Of a stretch of DNA of 64,000 nt, positions 11,475 to 25,120 are shown one piece after another. How positions within the stretch are numbered: position 1 is the stretch's first letter; every line of letters starts with the position of its first letter. The notes beneath the pieces were generated by a model, which was given only the letters and a program-made list of their open reading frames with translations, made no database searches and was not told where the DNA came from. The DNA is from Tritrichomonas musculus (lineage: Eukaryota > Parabasalia > Tritrichomonadida > Tritrichomonadidae). The stretch covers positions 1,922,001 through 1,986,000 of the forward strand of contig JAPFFF010000016.1 of the NCBI GenBank assembly GCA_039105265.1, in the 5' to 3' direction. The position numbers and the translations under genes are program-made.

Positions 11475-12153
11475 ATAGGGGCTACAACGATAAGAATTTG
11501 TCAAAAAATTGAAAGAAAAATTAAATATCTGATGAATTTATTAATAAAGGTAACAAATATCATCTATATATATTCACAAATATAAATTATTGCTCAATTT
11601 TTTAAAATATCTGTTAGCAGTGGAGATATCACTTTTTGAAATTGAGAAGGTTTGTTTAATTTTTTTGAAAAAATTAAAAAAAAATGGTACGTTTATCTTT
11701 TTATATAAAGATCAAAAAAGATCAATTCCGAACTTTAGATTATATTTAATACCCAAATTGTTATAAATTACATCAAATTCAACCAGATACAACATCTTTT
11801 ATGCATCGATAATAGATTAAAATTTCTCAAATAATTGATATAACTTGGTATATTTTGAATTTCAAGCTATTCATGATTGATATTTGCAAAAAACTATTTT
11901 TTTAAGTAAATGATATTTAAAGTATAGTATAAAAAAAAACAGAAAACCATAAATATTAATATTTTAAATTATGATAGAAATCAAACAAACCTTGTGAAAT
12001 TAAAAAAGTGATATTTCGACTGCCTATAGATATTTCTTAAAAAAAAATTTATAGAAATAACATAAATAATATTTATAAAAAATATTTGTATTTATTATTA
12101 AAATTGGTTAGAGTAAAAAAATAACTTTTTTTTCCTATCGTTGTAACCCCTAT
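11475..12153. mobile_element. Non-autonomous foldback DNA element (MITE-like), 679 bp
   Basis: The outer ends are inverted: ATAGGGGCTACAACGATA at the left matches ATAGGGGTTACAACGATA on the other strand at the right, about 20 of 22 positions. The arms keep matching further in. A segment ending in AAGGTTTGTTT near 11620-11657 has an inverted, diverged partner at about 11983-12022, with ATATCACTTTTT shared. It is therefore a long imperfect palindrome with a central AT-rich loop. It encodes nothing. The 8-bp duplication points to a hAT-, P- or Merlin-like transposase acting in trans; I cannot choose between them. Arm divergence suggests it is older than the neighbouring Maverick. Confidence 0.65.
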
Positions 12154-12161
12154 TTCATTAA
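12154..12161. repeat. Right 8-bp target site duplication of the MITE
   Basis: TTCATTAA, the partner of 11467-11474. Confidence 0.65.
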
Positions 12162-12365
12162 TCAATATCTAAATGATTAAAAATCATTAAGCAACGATCA
12201 GGTGAATGATTTTTAGCATTGATGATTGAAAACCTGACATCAAAACTGAATCCATATATGTATATACACCTGAATAAACTGAATCTCATCAAGATCTCAT
12301 TAATAATTATCTAAGCAAATTAAATGAAAAATGAGATTTTAGAATTCTTTTGAAATGCATCTAAT

Positions 12366-12370
12366 TATTC
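12366..12370. repeat. Left target site duplication of the Maverick
   Basis: TATTC (TTATTC if one end base is shared) precedes the element and recurs at 55084-55088 right after it. A duplication of 5-6 bp is what the Maverick/Polinton family makes. Confidence 0.75.
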
Positions 12371-12601
12371 AGTAGTTATATATTTGCCACGATTTTTGCA
12401 CTTCGTTCAAAAACCGCGTCAAATATTTCCCATCCGCGACCCCAGCCCCGCTATGCCAGGTATGATCCCCCACTCCCATTAATGATCTTCCACTGGGTTG
12501 CTCTCAGGATTCCTCTCAACGCTCTGCTAGGAAGGAGGCCCCGTATCGTTAACATCAAAAAAAGCTATAGAAAAAGTTGTTAATTGTGTGGTTTACTTAA
12601 A
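12371..12601 (+). repeat. Left terminal inverted repeat of the Maverick
   Basis: About 231 bp, starting AGTAGTTATATATTTGCC and running to GTTTACTTAAA. It matches the reverse complement of 54854-55083 with one base difference and one length difference in a C run. The repeat is more GC-rich than its surroundings. Confidence 0.93.
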
Positions 12602-13088
12602 GGCATTCTTTCCAATCGTTTGCATGGCATTCAATTGGATAGTATATCCATCTTGTGTAAAATCCTATTCTATTAAATAAATGCTCTGCATATGAATCTA
12701 GAAATTGGTTCATTCCTCTTTGAGGGTCCATTAGGGTCCAATCAATTGTGGTATTTGGGAAAAATTGAAAGAATCTGGTAGAAATGCTCGTAAAAAGATT
12801 TTCATCGAAATTGAATTTACATTTGACTATATCAAGGGTTGTTTCAAACATTTTTTGTCGAATGTCTATGCATTTGTGAAGTTCACGATAATAATTTCTG
12901 ATAAATGCTTGCTTTGGGCCAATATTGAATGGTGAATCTTGTGCAGTAACAATTTTACATAAGCTCTGGTACATATAGTCATCTTCATTTAAATCTAAAT
13001 CTTCTGGGTGTTTATCAATAAGATCTGATAGGTTCTCTATTGGGTAGTTCTCTGTAGGCTCTACGTTGGACTCGGAGATGGCGAACAT
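12597..13088 (-). CDS. Subterminal Maverick protein of unknown function
   Basis: A 163-residue acidic protein that starts 'MFAISESNVEPTEN' and ends inside the inner edge of the left terminal repeat. A longer reading from 13127 would add 13 residues. Those codons are promoter DNA shared with the gene at the other end of the element, so I chose the ATG at 13088 that lies just behind an Inr-like ATCATTTTTACTT. There are several cysteines and aromatic residues near the C-terminus ('HANDWKECL'). No domain is recognised. It is divergent from the 13233 gene. Confidence 0.55.
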   Translation of the reverse strand: MFAISESNVEPTENYPIENLSDLIDKHPEDLDLNEDDYMYQSLCKIVTAQDSPFNIGPKQAFIRNYYRELHKCIDIRQKMFETTLDIVKCKFNFDENLFTSISTRFFQFFPNTTIDWTLMDPQRGMNQFLDSYAEHLFNRIGFYTRWIYYPIECHANDWKECL

Positions 13089-13232
13089 AAGTAAAAATGA
13101 TGTGATGAGGTGAGCACGAAAAATCATATTTTTTATTTGGGTCCCTCATGGGGTGCTTCGAGGTTTTTGGGGTGGCGACCGTTTACCAAAAATCTAATTT
13201 TTTCTCGTTAGGTCATCACATCACTTTTTTTC
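13089..13232. promoter_or_regulatory. Left subterminal bidirectional promoter
   Basis: It lies between divergent starts at 13088 and 13233. It contains ACCGTTTACC (M3/Myb-like core AACGGT on the other strand) and, toward each gene, TCATCACATCA(C/T)TTTT with an Inr-like TCA(C/T)TTTT. The reverse complement of 54230-54361 is a close relative, so the element carries inverted copies of this promoter just inside both ends. Confidence 0.6.
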
Positions 13233-13643
13233 ATGTACAGCAGGAAGCAAGATAAGCAAAGTCTTAAGGTGTTCAGAAAGACAGTACGCAGCTTTATTTA
13301 TGATACAACAAGGTTATTGGAATTAGCTGATTCATTAAACGACGACATGAAAACAATCGAAAAACTGGAATCAGAAAATCGAAGGCTCACTGAACAAAAC
13401 GGCTATATAAATTCTGAAATTGGGAAAAATTCAATGTCCGATCCGAGATGGGAAATGATTGTCGAAAATGAGCTACAAATTGATAAAAATCAAGATAAAT
13501 TGGACGATTTGAAAAAAGAAGAAGAAAAAAAGAAAGTCCAATTGGAAACAAAAGCACAAGTATTGAATCAATTTGTCGATGAGTTACGAGATTGCTTCGT
13601 TGACCCACTAAATTTGGGAGAACCAGAATATTCAGATGAATAA
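13233..13643 (+). CDS. Small coiled-coil protein
   Basis: 136 residues. The middle is a strong predicted coiled coil by eye ('TIEKLESENRRLTEQN', then a lysine/glutamate-rich helix around residues 80-105). It begins 'MYSRKQDKQSLKVFRK', basic at the N-terminus. The promoter is of the terminal class (ATCACATCACTTTTTTTC then ATG). It lies about 50 bp upstream of the long structural region. No known family is recognised; a structural or assembly role is only a guess. Confidence 0.5.
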   Translation: MYSRKQDKQSLKVFRKTVRSFIYDTTRLLELADSLNDDMKTIEKLESENRRLTEQNGYINSEIGKNSMSDPRWEMIVENELQIDKNQDKLDDLKKEEEKKKVQLETKAQVLNQFVDELRDCFVDPLNLGEPEYSDE

Positions 13644-13692
13644 ACCATTTAATTTTCATTATTTGTTGTTTTATGTTTATTTTTATTGAAAA

Positions 13693-16600
13693 ATGACTGA
13701 AAATCAACAACCATTAACACAAGATCAAAAAGTAGAGTTAGCATTAGAAAATTTACGTAAACAGGGTTGGCATCTTTGGAGAAATAATATAGCATTTCCG
13801 AGTGCTGCATATGTAGAAATGGCTGAATTCTTTTATTCAAATTGTATTGAATTATTAAATTATGGTGTGGAAAATGGCAATGCAATACCTGACTTATCTT
13901 TATTGTTTGATTATTACATGAATTTTCCTGAACAAATGCAGTTTATAGGATTAGACGTGATTCATTATTTAAGATTCGTTGTATACGTTTTATTTGCTCA
14001 AACAGTTAGAGATAATTATTTTCCAGGATACGATATTCAAAAAATACATAATCAATTCATTGATTTCAAAAAGAATAATGGACCGAATTTAATGATTTGT
14101 AAAGGTGATTTTGCGAGAGGAAGAGTGACTGCACTTCAAAATTATTGGAAAGAGTTAGATTGGAAATATTATAGCATATATCAATTAAACTATGATTTCG
14201 TTGGAATTACAGAATTTGAGGCTGCATTTTGGTGGAAATTATTGCAAAGAATTCATCATAATAACGAATATTATCAGAAAACTTTTATTGAAATCAGACA
14301 AAAACTCTATGATAAATCATTGGATGAGAAAGTTTTTGATAACGATGAGGTCAAAATGGGAAATTATCGTTTTTTCCTAAATTCTGACATCTATGTTGAT
14401 ATGCATCAAATAAATTGGACGGTTTTGCAACAATTACGCAATCCCAATTTTAAATTATATCAGGACGTAGAAAAAATAAAACAATATTTATTGAGAACAA
14501 TTCCAGGAACCAATGATGAATTATTAACACCTGATGATTTTGATATAAGGGTTGAAGATTATTATAACGATTTTGTTTCTGGTGGAATAGAAAGTGTTAT
14601 TATAGAATTAGATGATTTAATCGATTGTTTCGAACGATTGGGAAAAGAGAATTATCAAAATATTCCAACATTTTTCACAATTGTTTGTATTCGCCTTGCT
14701 CTGAATGGAATAAAATGGTTGAATTCCCAAAAAGCAAAACCCGATCTATTAAATTTTATTAATTGGTGCGAAGAGAATAAAATTAAAGATATGGATAATA
14801 TTAGAAATATTGAGGATGTCAGTAAAAATTTGGTAAAGTTTGCTCAAGATAAGACGAAAAGTTTATCTAGTTGGATAATTGAACAAAAAACCAGAGATGA
14901 ATATATTCGAAAATTAAAAGCCGCTAAAGCGAAGAAAGAATTATGCACTAGATACCAATCATTTATCGATGAAGCAGATACGGCACATCCTGTGAGTATT
15001 GCAGCATGTGGGTTGAAAATTGAACAACGTTATTCAGAAATCTCAAAAGCACAACCATTGTTAGATCCAGTGGATATTTATAATACAATATTAATGGAAA
15101 AAGATAAAGAATTGTTGGCTATCAACAAAGAAAAAGCGAATGAATTAAAGGATCAGGCTGAATATAATGAGTCATATTGGAAAGATGAAATTTGGAGATA
15201 CTCTCTTCCTGTTTATTTTGCATCAGATGATGGTGCAGTAGATAAGGATAAAAATGAAATACCATTAACATTGGTAGGAGCAAATCAATTTGCAAATAGA
15301 GTTGCAAAGGAATACCCAATGAATCCAGGAGACGCGAAACAATTTTTGAATGATTGTGTTGATCCAAATAATTTTGATCAGATGGAAAAATATTGGACAG
15401 CATTCAATGCAATGATATACACAAATCTGCAATTTTTGATGAATGCACAGGAGTGGAATTCAGAGGCATTTTTCAATTATTGGTATCTATTGGCCAAATC
15501 ATTCCAAAACAAAGTTAGAGAATATCAAAAAAATATCGATCAACAATATCAAAAAGCAGATGATTCAGTAAGAATAAAAGCAAAAGAAGAGATGACTCAT
15601 CAATTACTAAAAAATCAATATGAACAATATAAGAAAGATTTAGATGCATTCTTGAAACAAAATCCAGAACGAGAGGGTCAAGTTTATCGTATTTATTATG
15701 ATAAGAAGATTCAAGAAAAATTACTTGCTGCAAAAGAAGCAGAACAAGCGAATGAAGAGGATGCAAACATGGATCAACCATATGAAGTTCCAGGATTGAC
15801 AGATGACCAAGTATTAGATAATTATATGAATCAATTAAGACCTGATCCAACAAAAAGAGGATTATCAGATAAAGAAATGTTAAATGAAGTGAGGGAACCA
15901 AATATTGCAAACTATGGAAATGATTGGTTGGCTAAAATATTACAACAAATTGAAGGGTTACCATGTATTCGTTTGAAAGAATGGATCGATATTCAAGGAG
16001 ATATGGAAGAAATGAGAACAAAAAATTATGCATCATCGAATGAATTGTCTCAGGATATGGAAAATAGACGAATTGCAAATACAAAAACATTGATTGGATG
16101 GATTTGAGGCCAATATCTCAAATTTGACAGAAATGAAAATGGTGAAAATATTATCACAAAATTAGCAATGGTTGGATGTTCGAATGGATGGACATGGACC
16201 GATTTTGATCATTTATGCAAATTGTATAAGAGATCAATTGATCAATTTCGTCAAGAGATAAGCGGAATTTATCAGAAATTATATGAAGCAGCGGGATTGA
16301 AGATCGGTGAAGACGAATTTATTGATCAAGTTTTTGATGAAATGGAAAACCTTTGGACAACAAGACAACAAATAAAATTTAAGGATCAAATTTTAGAGGA
16401 ATGGAAAGAAAAATATGCAAATCAAATTTATTTGAATGATTTTCAAAGAATTCAGAGTCGACTAATATCAAGTGCAAAACAAATTTTTAAAGATTTCAAT
16501 TTAAGTGATAAAATAATAACCGGATATGTTCTTCAATTTTTCCCTGATGATAAGACAACGAATTGGCAGCCAAAAGAGACAACGGCTCATAATAAATTAT

Positions 16601-19600
16601 TAGCCAAAAGAGAAGAATTAGAACGAGTAAAACAAATAAGAAATGGAATGATTGAGACAATAATTGAGCGAAAGAAAAGAGAAAATGAAGCATTAAATAT
16701 AACAAATTATAATGAAAAAAGTGATCGTGATAAATTCCAACAATTATATATCAATGGTGATCGAATTATACAAGATAGTTTGACTGAAGATTTGAATCAA
16801 ATAATGGAAAGTTCACAAACAAGTCTTGACAATGCTGTCAGGAAAAATATACAAAAGAAGGTGAAAGAAATTTATGATAGTCATGGATTTTCAGTAGATA
16901 AAGATACAATCAAAAGTGAAGCAAATGCAATTTTTACAGCAAATAATTTTGATCATGATTTGAATAAATTAAATGTTCGATTAGCATCATCAAAAAATTC
17001 AATTGGTTTGGCATTTGATGAAATTATTCGTACAAAAATTGCTCCAGATATTGATGTTATAAATGCAATCGCTAAATATGTATCAGGTGTTAATTCATAT
17101 GATAAAAATGGTGAAATTCAAACATATTATCAAAAACATTTTTCAAATGAAAAGGATGCAATAGAATTTATTAATAATGAAGCGAAAAAATGGCATACAA
17201 GAGAAGAAGAAGCAATAGAAAAAGAAAATGCAAGAATAATTCAAACAATAAACCAAAAATATAGAGAAGCACAAAGAAAATTCGATGATAAGGATGTTAA
17301 AAATGTGCTTGGTTTATTTACGAGCCAGGATTCAATAGATGCAAAAGAAAATGCATACAATCAATGGATAATCGATTGGGATAGTGCACAAAAAATAATC
17401 GATAAAAGAACGATAGAAATCAGGAAAACAATTGAAGAACGAATGAAAATTTCAGGTGAAAGATTTAATGATAATGAAGTGAATAATGAGATCTACTTGT
17501 CACATATTTATAATAATAAAAAGCAAAATGAAGTTTTAAATGATTTAACAAAACGATTAGAAAAAGAACAAAAAATGGTAGAAGATACAAGAAAAAATAT
17601 TGAATTAGAGACTTTGAAAATTCAATTGAAAGATGCATATGGAAAAGAATTCAATGAAAATCTATGGAATACAATAATACTAGATCAAACAACTCCAAAT
17701 ATCAATGAAAAAATAAAACAAATGATAACTGACAAAAATCATCAGAAAGGAGAAGATGAGAAAAATTTAACAAATTTATTGACCGAATGTTTCAGTGATG
17801 CTTTCAGTGATTATGCATCAGGGTATACAAAATTTACTCCAAATGCTATTGAATCGTTAATGATAGCTAATCCAGAATGTAACACTATATCAAAATTAGT
17901 TATTTATTTAAATCAACATCGAAAGAACTTCAAATGGACTGGGACAATTTTTAAGAAATGGAATAAATATCAAATTTGGGAAGAAGTTGCTGACAGTAGA
18001 AAATTCGCCGAAGTAGGTTGGAAATTTGATCAATTATGGATTTTAACTGAATCTTATGCTGATATTTTGAAACTTTTTAATTATTCTGTTGCAACATTAG
18101 AACAACTCAAACATCATCAAAGGAGAGAAGAAAAAGTTAGAGAATATGTTGAAAGTTGGGAAACAATCAAAAGACAAAAAAACCAAACATCATCATTCAT
18201 GAGTGAAATAGAGAAATATAGTCAAGGTAAAACTAAAGAAGAAAGAGAAGATTTCGAAATGGAAATAATTGGTCATTGTGAATCAAAAGAGGAGATATCA
18301 TCATACATGAAAGCAAGAGGTTCTTATATTGCACTAAGAAAAAATATGGATAATTATGCAGATCGTTTGAAATTTGAAGACTATTAAAGAAATTTTTCAA
18401 AAGAACCAGATATGGTTTTAAAAATAGAATCAATGGTAGGCAATGTTCCGATTGAAAATGTTCCTCAAATAACTGCTTTAGAAGGTCAATTAATGAATAC
18501 TTATCCAAAGAAATTTTCACATAAAGTATTCAATTCAACAAAAGAGTCATGGTTTAAAAATAATGGAAAAGCTTATTTATTATATCTTCAATATGAACAA
18601 AAATATCAAGAGTATCTTCGATTTTTTCAAAAGAGACAAAATTATGACACTTTTCTAGATTTCGCAATTCATAATGGTGGAGATTTTACAACTTTAGGTA
18701 CATATATAACAAAAGAAGTTAATGAATTAACAGATGCAGAAAAAAGAATTCAAACCTCAATATCAGTTTTAAATAAAATTAATGAACTCAATGAATTGTT
18801 ACCAAAAGAAAATCAATATTCAGTTCAAACAGTTGCAGTCGCATATAGAAATGAAACAATTCCAGAAATAGATTCAAAACTTCAAAATTTAATCAATGAA
18901 CAAGAATCTTATCGAAATACAAATGAAAATTTAGATGAAGCAATCATTCGTTGGAGGGCTTTATTCCCTGAAGATTTAAAAAGTTCAACAGATTGGAGAA
19001 CAGAATTCGGATCAAATGGAGCTGCAATCAATGCTATTAACAAATTAAGTCATATTTATGAATTTTGGTATAGAACTCATCCAGAGGAAGGAGTAAATTT
19101 ATGGAAATATATTCATGAAAACGCACAGGATTCAATCAATACAGCTCAAGAAAAATTGCAAAAATATTATGATGAAAACAAATATAAATATAACACATGG
19201 GACGGAAACAATTTATTGAAAAAATATGTTCAACAATATTATCAAGGTTTTGAGAGATCAATTGCAGAAGCCTCAGGATTTTTATTTGGTAAATTTGATG
19301 GAAATTTAGAAGATTGTTTGAAATTCTTTGAAGGATATGAGAAAAATTTGAAAATCAATCAGAGTTTTTCAAAGAAAGGAAATAAAAAATTTAATGACAT
19401 CGGACATTTCTTCAATGAATATATGAGTAAAAATACAAAAGAAAATAAATATGCATTTCTGAATCAATTCAAAACAGATTACAAAAATTATAAGAAAACA
19501 AGAGAATCATGGAGAACAAATAAAGATTATATCAAAAGTCAAGATATTCTTCCAAAATTAAAGCCAGAATTTATTTCAACGATTACTCAAGTCGATATGT

Positions 19601-22600
19601 CATGGAATGAAGATGAAATGTATTCAAAATATTTAATTCCAATTGCTCAATTATATTACAAACAATTACATAAAGGTCAAGATTTTGATATATCCAATTA
19701 TGTCAAAGATAAGGTTTGTTTCAATGCTATTGTGGAAAAATGTGACAAAAAACAAAAAGATTTAGATACTTGGGATAAGTCAAATATTGAAGCAACTTAT
19801 ATTTCATATCAAAATTCTCAACAAATTGAATCAAAATTAACTTGGGAACAATTCAAAGATAAATATCAAACACCTGAAAAAGCTCAAATTGCAATCGACA
19901 TTGATAAATATAGAAAATTAATAAAAGAAAAATTAGACATTACTGATGAAGATTTACCTGGTCAAACACGTTTTAAAGGTTATCATGAAACAGAAATTGG
20001 AAGTCAAAAAAGATTAGATTGGTTAAGAAGATATTATACAAATTTAACAGAAAAATTTAATGAATCATGGAAATCTGGAACAATGCTAACAATATATAAT
20101 AATTTCCGAGAAAAATATTCAGATGATCCAGATTATTCAACAATAGAAAAGACTGCATCAAAATATGGTTTTGATTATTTGACAGGAAAAACTGATCTGA
20201 ATTATCGTTATCATTTAGCGCTTTACAAAGAAAAATTCAATGAAGAATATAAACCTACAATAGCACCAGAAAAAAATGAAGAAAAAGAAGTGATCATAGA
20301 AGATATCAAAAAGAAAATTCAAAGTGTGGATCAATATAATAATCTGAATTTTCTCTTAGTCTTACAAAAATATAATTCGTCTGCAGAACATCAACTTGAT
20401 GTAGTAGATATTGTCAAAAATTTTGGAAAGGATTATTCAAATGCAATTATTTGGTTAGAATGTGAAAAATTAAAGAATGATATTATTGCCTTACAACCAG
20501 ACACCGCAGAAAAAGTTCGTGCAATAACAAATTCAATTACTGGAAAACAAGAATTACAAATATTATATAGAGATGCTACAAAAGATGCAGCTGCTTTTCA
20601 ATCAACTGAGTTTCAACAATTATTAAGTAAATATAACGAATATAGAAATGAACATAATTCCGTTGATGACATTCAAAGAAAATTTTCAACAAAAGATTAT
20701 ATTAAATGTGTAAATTTAATGAAATGTGACATTTTAGAAAAAATATTAGTTACGAATTATAAATACGCAAAGGAAAATTTGAAAAATGTCAAAGAATCAG
20801 ATGCTGGATTAAGATTAGATCATTTACAGAAAATTGAAATGGATTTAAAGAAAAAAATTGAGGAATTTGAAAGTGACCCTGGGGTTGTAAAATTTTGGGA
20901 TATTTATCGACTTGCAGAAGATGCTGAATATCGAGATAAAAGAAATCTATTGGTAGCTAAAAAATATGATCTCGATCTTGCTTTTAATGAAGTCTATTCA
21001 AAAGCTTGGAACGCATTATCTGCAGATGAAGGAATAATCAATGGAAATTCAACAAAAGAGAAAAATCAAAATTATTATATTTTAATCGATTCTTGGCTCA
21101 AGAAAAAAGATATCTTCGAAAAAGATCCATTAATTCAAGAATATCTTAATATGCCACAAAATAAAGTTACTATTACTAGATTATTGTTAAGATACAAATC
21201 AAATACAAATCCAGAAGAAGTCAGAATTGATGCGAGATGTTATATCTTAAATGAAATAAACAAAGTTGTATATGAAAAATATTTAAAAGAAACAAATGAA
21301 AAAGACGATAAGTATTTGACCATAACGGATCAGAAAGAATTGGCAGAATATTTCAGAAATAAACAAGAAAAACATAATAAGGACCAAATTGATTGGAAAA
21401 AACTTGATCCTCTTCGATTAGAATGGAATAAAATTCATACCGGAGACGATAAAAAATTCTTAAAAGATTGGCAAGCTGTCTATAAGTATTGGAATGGACA
21501 ACTACAACAAGCAACAGTCGAATTGAAACTTGAAAAAGATAAACATAATTGGCAAAAAGAATTTCAAGAACCGTATATTCCACCAGACAAGATGTCAGCA
21601 AATGATGTTCTGAAAAAAATTCAAGAATATTGGAAAATCTATTCTCGTTTTTATTAGAATTATTCAAATTTCATTTCAAACTGGAAAGAATACAATTCGA
21701 GATATCCAACACAGAAATTAACAATGGATAATATTATTGACAAATACAAATCTGATGTCGTCACAGCAAATAATTTCTTAAAATATGGAATATTGAAAAG
21801 TAAATATAAGAGTGTTTACAAAAAAGATTATGCAATAAAAAATGATTATCCAACTCCAGAAGATATTGATGCATTAGAGACTGAAATCGCAACATATAGC
21901 AAACGACAAGAGGAAGCCAAAACAGATAAGGAATTAATGGATGCTTTTCGAGAAATGGAAAGTAAATATGATGATAATCAGGAAACATTAAGAGAGTTGT
22001 TGGAAAAGAATAAATTTGATCCGAAGACAACAAAATTCAAATTAAAGATAAAGAATAAGATCAAAGACTTTGAGACTGATTACAAAATCATTTATACTGA
22101 TACTCAAGTAGAAGCATTTGGGTCTACCCCAGAAAGTCGTTATAATTATCTTGACAAAGAATACAAAAGAATTCAAAATGAATATTCAAAATTAGAAGCA
22201 ATGCCAAAAATAAAAGAATATTTAGATTATTATAATGATGATCTTGGAGAAGGAAAAAGTTTGAAAGATTTGTTTTCTGAAGAAACGAATGGCCATAATG
22301 CATACAAAACTTATTATCATATCTTGATTACAGTTCATAATAAATTGAATCCAAATAAAGCAAAAGACACAACCAAAGAACCAGAAAGTTATAAACGAGC
22401 TTGTGATGATTTGAAACTTGAAATTGAAAATATTCGTGAAGCAATCAAGAAATTTGGAGGAAATGCAGTATGGAAGAAATTAACAAATTCAGAGAAAGAT
22501 GAATTAGTTGCTGAATACAAAAATACATCCTATGGTCATGTTCGAATGGCTATGAAGACAGAGATTGAAGAGTATAATAAAAAGAACGATCATGAATTCA

Positions 22601-25083
22601 AGTTTGATGATATTAGGAAAAAATTTGAAAAGAAAGGAAAAGAACTATCATTACTTAATAATTATATTAAAGCTGCTTTGAAATATAATTATGATGAAAA
22701 TTTGGAAAAAATAATTAGTGACTTTAATGCAGAAATTAATGACACAACAAAAGAAGTAGATTTGAATCAAGGAAAAGATGAATTATCAAATGCTTATGAA
22801 ATTGTGAAATATTGTAAATTAACTCCATTACAGAAAAGATATGAAAGTGCTTTTGGAAGAAAAATATCTTTGGATCAAATGATGTATTATCCATATCAAA
22901 TTCGTGACAAAGTTCAATGGAAAATACAAAATGAAAAAGATTTACAATTTGATATCGATACTGCTTATCATGCAAATCTTGCAAGAATATCTCATAAAGA
23001 ATCTCAAGAATTTCAAGGAATTGCTAAAAATGAACAAGTTTCATTTGAAAAATTCTTAGATAAATTACGATATGATGAAGAATCTAAAACTTACTCAAAA
23101 GTGACAGAAGATGAATTGATAAGTTTATATAAAACAGCAATAAAGAATTATGAACAAGAAAAAATTGCTACCGAAAAGAAAATCAACGAAAATATAGACG
23201 CAATAAATAAAAATTTGGAAGAAGGTTCAAAAGTGACAAAAGAAGAATTGAAAGGATTAACTTATTCAGCAAAAGATTTGGATTATGTGAATGCAATTTT
23301 AGACTTCAAGCCGTTATATGAAAATCATTTTGGAAAAACAAAAATTAATGTGAAGGATATTGTTAAAAAATTTGCACCAGATACGAAAAATATTGATTGG
23401 ATGTACGTATTAGAAAGTATTGCATTTATTCCATTATTAGATGACCATAATACACTTCAAAAGAAATTAGGAACGATGAAAACGGAAGATGTGGCATATG
23501 TTCATAAAACTTATATTGAACCAGAAATAGCAAAAAGACCAGAGAAAAAAGTGAAAGTAGATGATATTCGAAATGCATATGTAAAATATAAAGAACAAGT
23601 TAAAAAGGAAAAGAAAGAATATTTCAAGAATCTATTAGAAGAATATCATAAACATATCGACGATAGTTCTGAAACATATGAAAAGTTAGCTGAATTATAT
23701 CCGTCATTGGATGATTTAGAAAGATATTTGAAATTGAATCGTTATATTGCAAAGACGAATAAATATTATCGAGATCTGAAAACAAATTATAAGAAAGAAA
23801 ATACTCTCTTAAAATATGATGATTATAAAGATAAACCATTGAATAATTTGGAACCAAGTATCATTCTTTTGCAACAAAAAGAGAATGAAGCAAAGAAACA
23901 ATGGGATGATGAGAAAGCAAAAGATGATAAAGAGAAAGAACATAAAAAGAAAGTAGAAGAGAAATTAAAAGATTTGAATTCGTATCGTCGAAAAATAAAT
24001 ATGACAGAAATTGGATTTGAAAGATTTAAGAATCAAGAAACTGAAACTGCATTACATGAAATTCAAAATATGATAAATGAAGCTCAAGAAAAAGAAAGAC
24101 AACAAAATCAAAATAATGGTAATACAATTGGTGGTGCATTAAGAAATACTGGGTATACAAATCCATTCAATAAGCCCGCAACACCAACAACAACACCAAC
24201 AACACCAACAACAACAACCACAACAACAACAAATACAGATTTAACAATTAATGATGATTCAGAAAAGAAAGAAGAGAATGTTTGGGCTAAACGTTATGAA
24301 GGTGGAATTACAAGTTTAATTCAACAAAGTTCGAAAGGTAATGTATCAATACGTCAATTATTGTTAGAACAACAAAAGAAAAATAAATTAAGTGGGAGAC
24401 CATCAATAATGTCTCAATTCAATGAAAATCTTCCTCCTAAACCTGTTGTTCCATATCAAACAAATTCAAATATCAATAATTTATTTTCATCTAAAACAAC
24501 AATGACAGAAGAGAAAGAAACACCAATAGAAAAGAAACCATTAGTAAGTCCAATATCTGAAAAACCAATGACAATGACAAAAATAGAACCTGGTAAGAAA
24601 ATTCACTTATTACCTACAAAAGTTGACGAACCAGAAGTAATTCAAACAAAATCAATGACTCAAATTTTACCAAGAAGAGGTCGTAAAAATGCACCATTAC
24701 GATTCAAAGTATTGGCTCAAAAACAGAAACCAATTGAAACAAAAATTGAGGAAAAGATTGATGATGATGATGATGTTGAGGAAGTTAAACCAAAGAAACC
24801 AACAATTAATACAAAAGCTAAAGGAAATAAGAATTTGAAGAAACAAAAATCAGAAAGAAGTAAACTTTTGAAAAAGAAGAAGAAAGAACCAAAAAATAAA
24901 TTTGATATTGATATTGAAGCGAAAATAATTGATGAAAAAAGTACAATCGACAAACCTGTTAAACCTATTATTGAACCTGTTAAACCTATTATTGAACCTG
25001 TAAAACCTCTTCTCACATCTGAAACTCCAAGTGTTATTTCAAATAATCCTCAATTAATGAAGTTTCTGAATTCAAAGCTTTAA
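13693..25083 (+). CDS. Very long helical/coiled-coil structural region of the Maverick
   Basis: About 11.4 kb of + strand coding sequence in one reading frame. It is rich in Lys, Glu, Asn, Tyr and Trp, with long amphipathic helices and repeated '..W...Y' spacing. The last part changes character: a Thr/Pro stretch at about 24175-24240, then Lys-rich clusters and short 'VKPIIEP' repeats before the end at 25083. I do not recognise a family. Length, position just before the packaging and capsid genes, and composition suggest a large internal scaffold, tegument-like or tape-measure-like component; this is inference. The region carries about three of the breaks of the element, so I give it as one block. 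Confidence 0.6.
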
Positions 25084-25120
25084 ATTTATCTTCTTTGATT
25101 TTTATTTTTATTCAAAAATC

